From Faecalicatena_A orotica (GTDB taxonomy: Bacteria; Bacillota; Clostridia; Lachnospirales; Lachnospiraceae): DNA of 64,000 nucleotides. Both the position numbers and the translations under genes were made by a program. Location: NCBI RefSeq assembly GCF_040545875.1, contig NZ_JBEPMR010000001.1; one strand, 5' to 3'. Positions 61,651 to 64,000 of the stretch are shown here, one piece after another. The stretch's first letter is position 1. Every line of letters begins with the position of its first letter. The notes under the pieces were generated by a model, which searched no databases, was not told where the DNA came from, and saw only the letters and a program-made list of their open reading frames with translations.

Positions 61651-62362
61651 AGTTCACTCTCTTTCCCACAGGTCTTACCCTCCTGTGAAAACATTTCTGA
61701 TACAGCCAGTCAAATACCCTCTGGGGATATTGATAAAGCCGCGTATGAAAAGCCAGCCAGTATGTACCTTCTGCCAGTATGATGCCTGCTATGGCATCTA
61801 CAATATAGTGCTGCTTGGTCAGCTGCGTCGAGACACAGACAAGCAGTGCAAAAAAGCAGGAAAACATCCGGTAGCCCTTCGGTATATTCTTTTGCCGGCG
61901 GATCCCGATATAGCAGAACCAGCTTACGAGACAGTGGATGGACGGGAACAGCCTTGTGGGCGGGTCAATGCTGTAAACAAACAAAAGCACCGAATCCCAG
62001 AATCCCGGTTCCGCCAGCACAGGCCTGATATTCGTGGTAGGCATAAGCAGGTAGAAAGTCCCGCATATCAGTCGTGACATCATGTCTGCCACCGCAAAAC
62101 GAATGCAGTATTCTTTCCCCTGCCTCGCTATGATTATGTAATTTACAGTCCAGAAAAGGTAACACCCTAAGTATACCGCTGCAAACGCAGGCACTACCGG
62201 GACTGCCCTGTCAATCGGAAGTGTGAGGTCATAATGCTTCCAGTTTTCTGTAATACGGTCCGTTCCCATATAAACAATAAAATTAACCGCCAAACAGGAT
62301 AACAGAGGAAATACTGCATATGCCGGTATGATTTTCTTTAATTTCCCAAGCCTGTTTCCCAT
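61640..62362 (-). CDS. PAP2-family phosphatase
   Basis: A 240-aa membrane protein with about six hydrophobic segments. The PAP2 motif appears as F-P-S-I-H-C and the later S-T-Q-L-T-K-Q-H-Y-I-V-D, where the catalytic histidines lie. Family members dephosphorylate phosphatidic acid, phosphatidylglycerophosphate or undecaprenyl pyrophosphate. The ATG at 62360-62362 has AAGGAG 9 bases upstream; a TTG three codons earlier is inside that spacing. It is the first gene of the lipid operon. Confidence 0.87.
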   Translation of the reverse strand: MGNRLGKLKKIIPAYAVFPLLSCLAVNFIVYMGTDRITENWKHYDLTLPIDRAVPVVPAFAAVYLGCYLFWTVNYIIIARQGKEYCIRFAVADMMSRLICGTFYLLMPTTNIRPVLAEPGFWDSVLLFVYSIDPPTRLFPSIHCLVSWFCYIGIRRQKNIPKGYRMFSCFFALLVCVSTQLTKQHYIVDAIAGIILAEGTYWLAFHTRLYQYPQRVFDWLYQKCFHRRVRPVGKRVNCDE

Positions 62363-62527
62363 GATGTCCAACTCCTTTTTATCTCGGTCTAGTGACTATT
62401 ATAACAGACTTTTTGAAAGATGCACCGGTAAAGTAGGTTTCTTAATGAATTCATAATAAATCTTTCAAATTTCTTCCAATATATTTCGGTTTTCTTAGGG
62501 AAATTCCTGTAATTTATTGTATATTAA

Positions 62528-62558
62528 TACAGCTCAGGCTTTTTGCGCCTGAGCTGTA
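62528..62558. terminator. Hairpin between lipid operon and ATPase gene
   Basis: A perfect 12-bp stem TACAGCTCAGGC / GCCTGAGCTGTA begins 10 bases after the ATPase stop. A T-run (TTTTTCTTT) follows only on the plus strand. Confidence 0.75.
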
Positions 62559-62567
62559 CGTTTTTCT

Positions 62568-64000
62568 TTATGCTCCTGTTTTCATTACAAGACATTCCTT
62601 CCGGTAAAAACAAAGGCCATACTTTTTAATATTACTATATCCCTCTGTCCGTAATCCCGCTTCATAATTTTTTTCTTCGATTTGTTTCAGCGCCTCACGG
62701 CATACATCCTTCATTTTACTGAAATCATCCGTTATTTTTAACTCCAAAATAACGGCGGATCCCCTTACGGACGGCGTCTTTAGTATAATATCCGGTCTGC
62801 CTGTACCACTTTCCCGATTAGACCAGACGCTATATTTCTTTGACGTTTTCAACAATCCGGTAAGAAAACCGTGGTAATAATTTTCTGCATAATCAAAGAA
62901 GCTAATCGTATCAAGAAGCTGTTCTGAAATAAAATCTCCAAAGGCTTCACAGTCGCCGCTGTCTATTGCCCGGAATAATGGGGTCGTGTCCGACCTGCGT
63001 ACCTTTTTATCATACCACGTTAATATCATATTGCGGTAAATCGAGCGAATTTCCGCATTTGGGATGGACAATTCTAAGAAGATATCTTCTCCGATCTGAC
63101 GCTCCCCTGTACTTTTCAGATATCCGGTAAAATATAGGAAATTCCACAGATTATCCTGTGATTCATGGATATCACCATACGTGATATCTTCGTGAACCCG
63201 TTTTTCTATCGTCTCGCCTGCAATCAGGCTCTCTAATTCCTTTTTTGTTTCAAAATCCGCATTCTCCACCAATTCCCTGACAATACTGTTGGATGACGTA
63301 TTCGACCAGTAAGCCTTTGGGAAAGCATTGATATCAATTGTAGCCGTTTTCACATAATTAATGATACTCCAGGGATTATAAATCTCTGTATTACCAAAAC
63401 AGTAGCCGTCATACCATTCCTTCAATTCTGTGAACTTCTCTTCTATTTCATAATAAGAAACCATATCTTTTACTTCTTCTTCGGTAAATCCAAATCTGTC
63501 TGAATACCCTGGGGTCAGAACAGAATATATCACAAGATTATTTAGCCCCGTAAATATACTTTCCCTGCTGATTCTCAGGCAGCCGGTAACCACAGCGAAT
63601 TCGAGATTCTGGTTGGTCTTTAGCGCAGATTCAAATAATGAACGGATAAAGGTAATCATCTCGTCATAAAATCCTGCAAAATAGGCATTTTCTAATGGTA
63701 CATCGTATTCATCAATCAGAATAATGACATTTTTTTGGTGAAACTTCGACAGGCAGTAGGATAAAAATTCTAAAGACTTTGCATTGTCCAGCTTCCCTGC
63801 CCTGCGTTCCATAAGGGCTCTGAAGCGCCCCTTCTCTTCTTCTGTCAGTTTATCTGTCCCAAGTATATAAGAATGTCTTTTGTATTCTTTGGCGATCTCA
63901 TCAATCAGGCTTGCATATGCCATCTCATAATCCGGCTGTTTACCAGATTTCAATGATAAATTAATAACCGGATATTCTCCCTGCCATGACATATAGGATT
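62568..64000 (-). CDS. AAA-ATPase-like / PD-(D/E)XK nuclease protein, 5' end outside window
   Basis: The C-terminal 477 codons of a protein of the AAA-ATPase-like plus PD-(D/E)XK nuclease (DUF1703-type) family. The Walker A region is beyond the window edge; Walker B appears as I-I-L-I-D-E-Y-D-V-P-L, followed by the sensor-type C-L-R-I-S-R-E-S-I-F-T-G-L-N-N and the W-Y-D-G-Y-C-F-G motif. The nuclease end shows G-R-P-D-I-I-L and A-V-I-L-E-L-K-I. Such genes are multicopy in gut Firmicutes and Bacteroidetes and may be selfish or defence-related; the function is unknown. Confidence 0.88.
   Translation of the reverse strand, partial: SYMSWQGEYPVINLSLKSGKQPDYEMAYASLIDEIAKEYKRHSYILGTDKLTEEEKGRFRALMERRAGKLDNAKSLEFLSYCLSKFHQKNVIILIDEYDVPLENAYFAGFYDEMITFIRSLFESALKTNQNLEFAVVTGCLRISRESIFTGLNNLVIYSVLTPGYSDRFGFTEEEVKDMVSYYEIEEKFTELKEWYDGYCFGNTEIYNPWSIINYVKTATIDINAFPKAYWSNTSSNSIVRELVENADFETKKELESLIAGETIEKRVHEDITYGDIHESQDNLWNFLYFTGYLKSTGERQIGEDIFLELSIPNAEIRSIYRNMILTWYDKKVRRSDTTPLFRAIDSGDCEAFGDFISEQLLDTISFFDYAENYYHGFLTGLLKTSKKYSVWSNRESGTGRPDIILKTPSVRGSAVILELKITDDFSKMKDVCREALKQIEEKNYEAGLRTEGYSNIKKYGLCFYRKECLVMKTGA

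Overview
The window looks like the chromosome of an anaerobic gut-type Clostridia, most likely Lachnospiraceae. The reasons are strong Shine-Dalgarno sites, moderate GC, families typical of that group (CD1115-type conjugative element relics, KTR protein, DUF4180, Ptb/Buk, NMT1-like lipoproteins, AraC/PocR regulators, ROK and FGGY kinases), and many rho-independent terminators. No rRNA, tRNA or CRISPR array was seen. All assignments were made by reading the sequence; no database was searched.

Region 1 (1-9.7 kb) is a decayed mobile island abutting the 3' end of the 23S rRNA methyltransferase gene rlmD. From the left edge it holds a large serine recombinase running off the window, a small companion ORF, an orphan MazF-like toxin, about 0.55 kb of gene-free and apparently structured DNA, a sigma-like regulator behind a leader with an RBS-masking hairpin, and a cargo operon (TetR - MATE pump - DUF4180 - KTR protein) with a textbook promoter and operator. 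Next come an XRE regulator apparently fused by deletion to the tail of a conjugation gene, a Maff2 pilin-like protein, a frameshifted gene, and a tyrosine integrase stopped by one amber codon. The conjugation module itself is missing.

Region 2 (9.7-28.3 kb) is host chromosome: rlmD, pcrA, an HPr-like protein without the phosphorylatable histidine, a sugar isomerase/kinase/mutarotase operon with a divergent PocR-AraC regulator, an aldolase lacking a convincing start codon, orphan membrane and lipoprotein genes, a flavodoxin-like reductase, an AEC carrier and a NifX/DUF134 metal pair.

Region 3 (28.3-35.2 kb) is visibly more A+T-rich and is bordered by a nuclease/transposase remnant. It encodes ACP, SCP2-type thiolase, DUF35 OB-fold protein, butyrate-kinase-like and phosphotransbutyrylase-like enzymes, a dedicated holo-ACP synthase, an alpha/beta hydrolase and a TetR regulator. 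Together these look like an uncharacterised acyl-condensation pathway.

Region 4 (35.2-45.7 kb) has a MATE pump, then a five-gene operon (beta-propeller-like/solute-binding lipoprotein, two MalF/MalG-type permeases, HlyD-like adaptor, MacB-like half permease, no ATPase). It faces a divergent two-component system and ends in a roughly 270-bp fold-back repeat. Region 5 (45.7-58.8 kb) has a LacI-controlled peptidase/transporter pair and a redox sugar cluster (two Gfo/Idh/MocA oxidoreductases, three TIM-barrel isomerases, ROK kinase, AraC regulator), suggestive of keto-glycoside catabolism. Region 6 (58.8-64 kb) is a phosphatidylethanolamine-type lipid operon (PAP2, flippase-like, pssA, psd) and a truncated AAA-ATPase/PD-(D/E)XK gene at the right edge.
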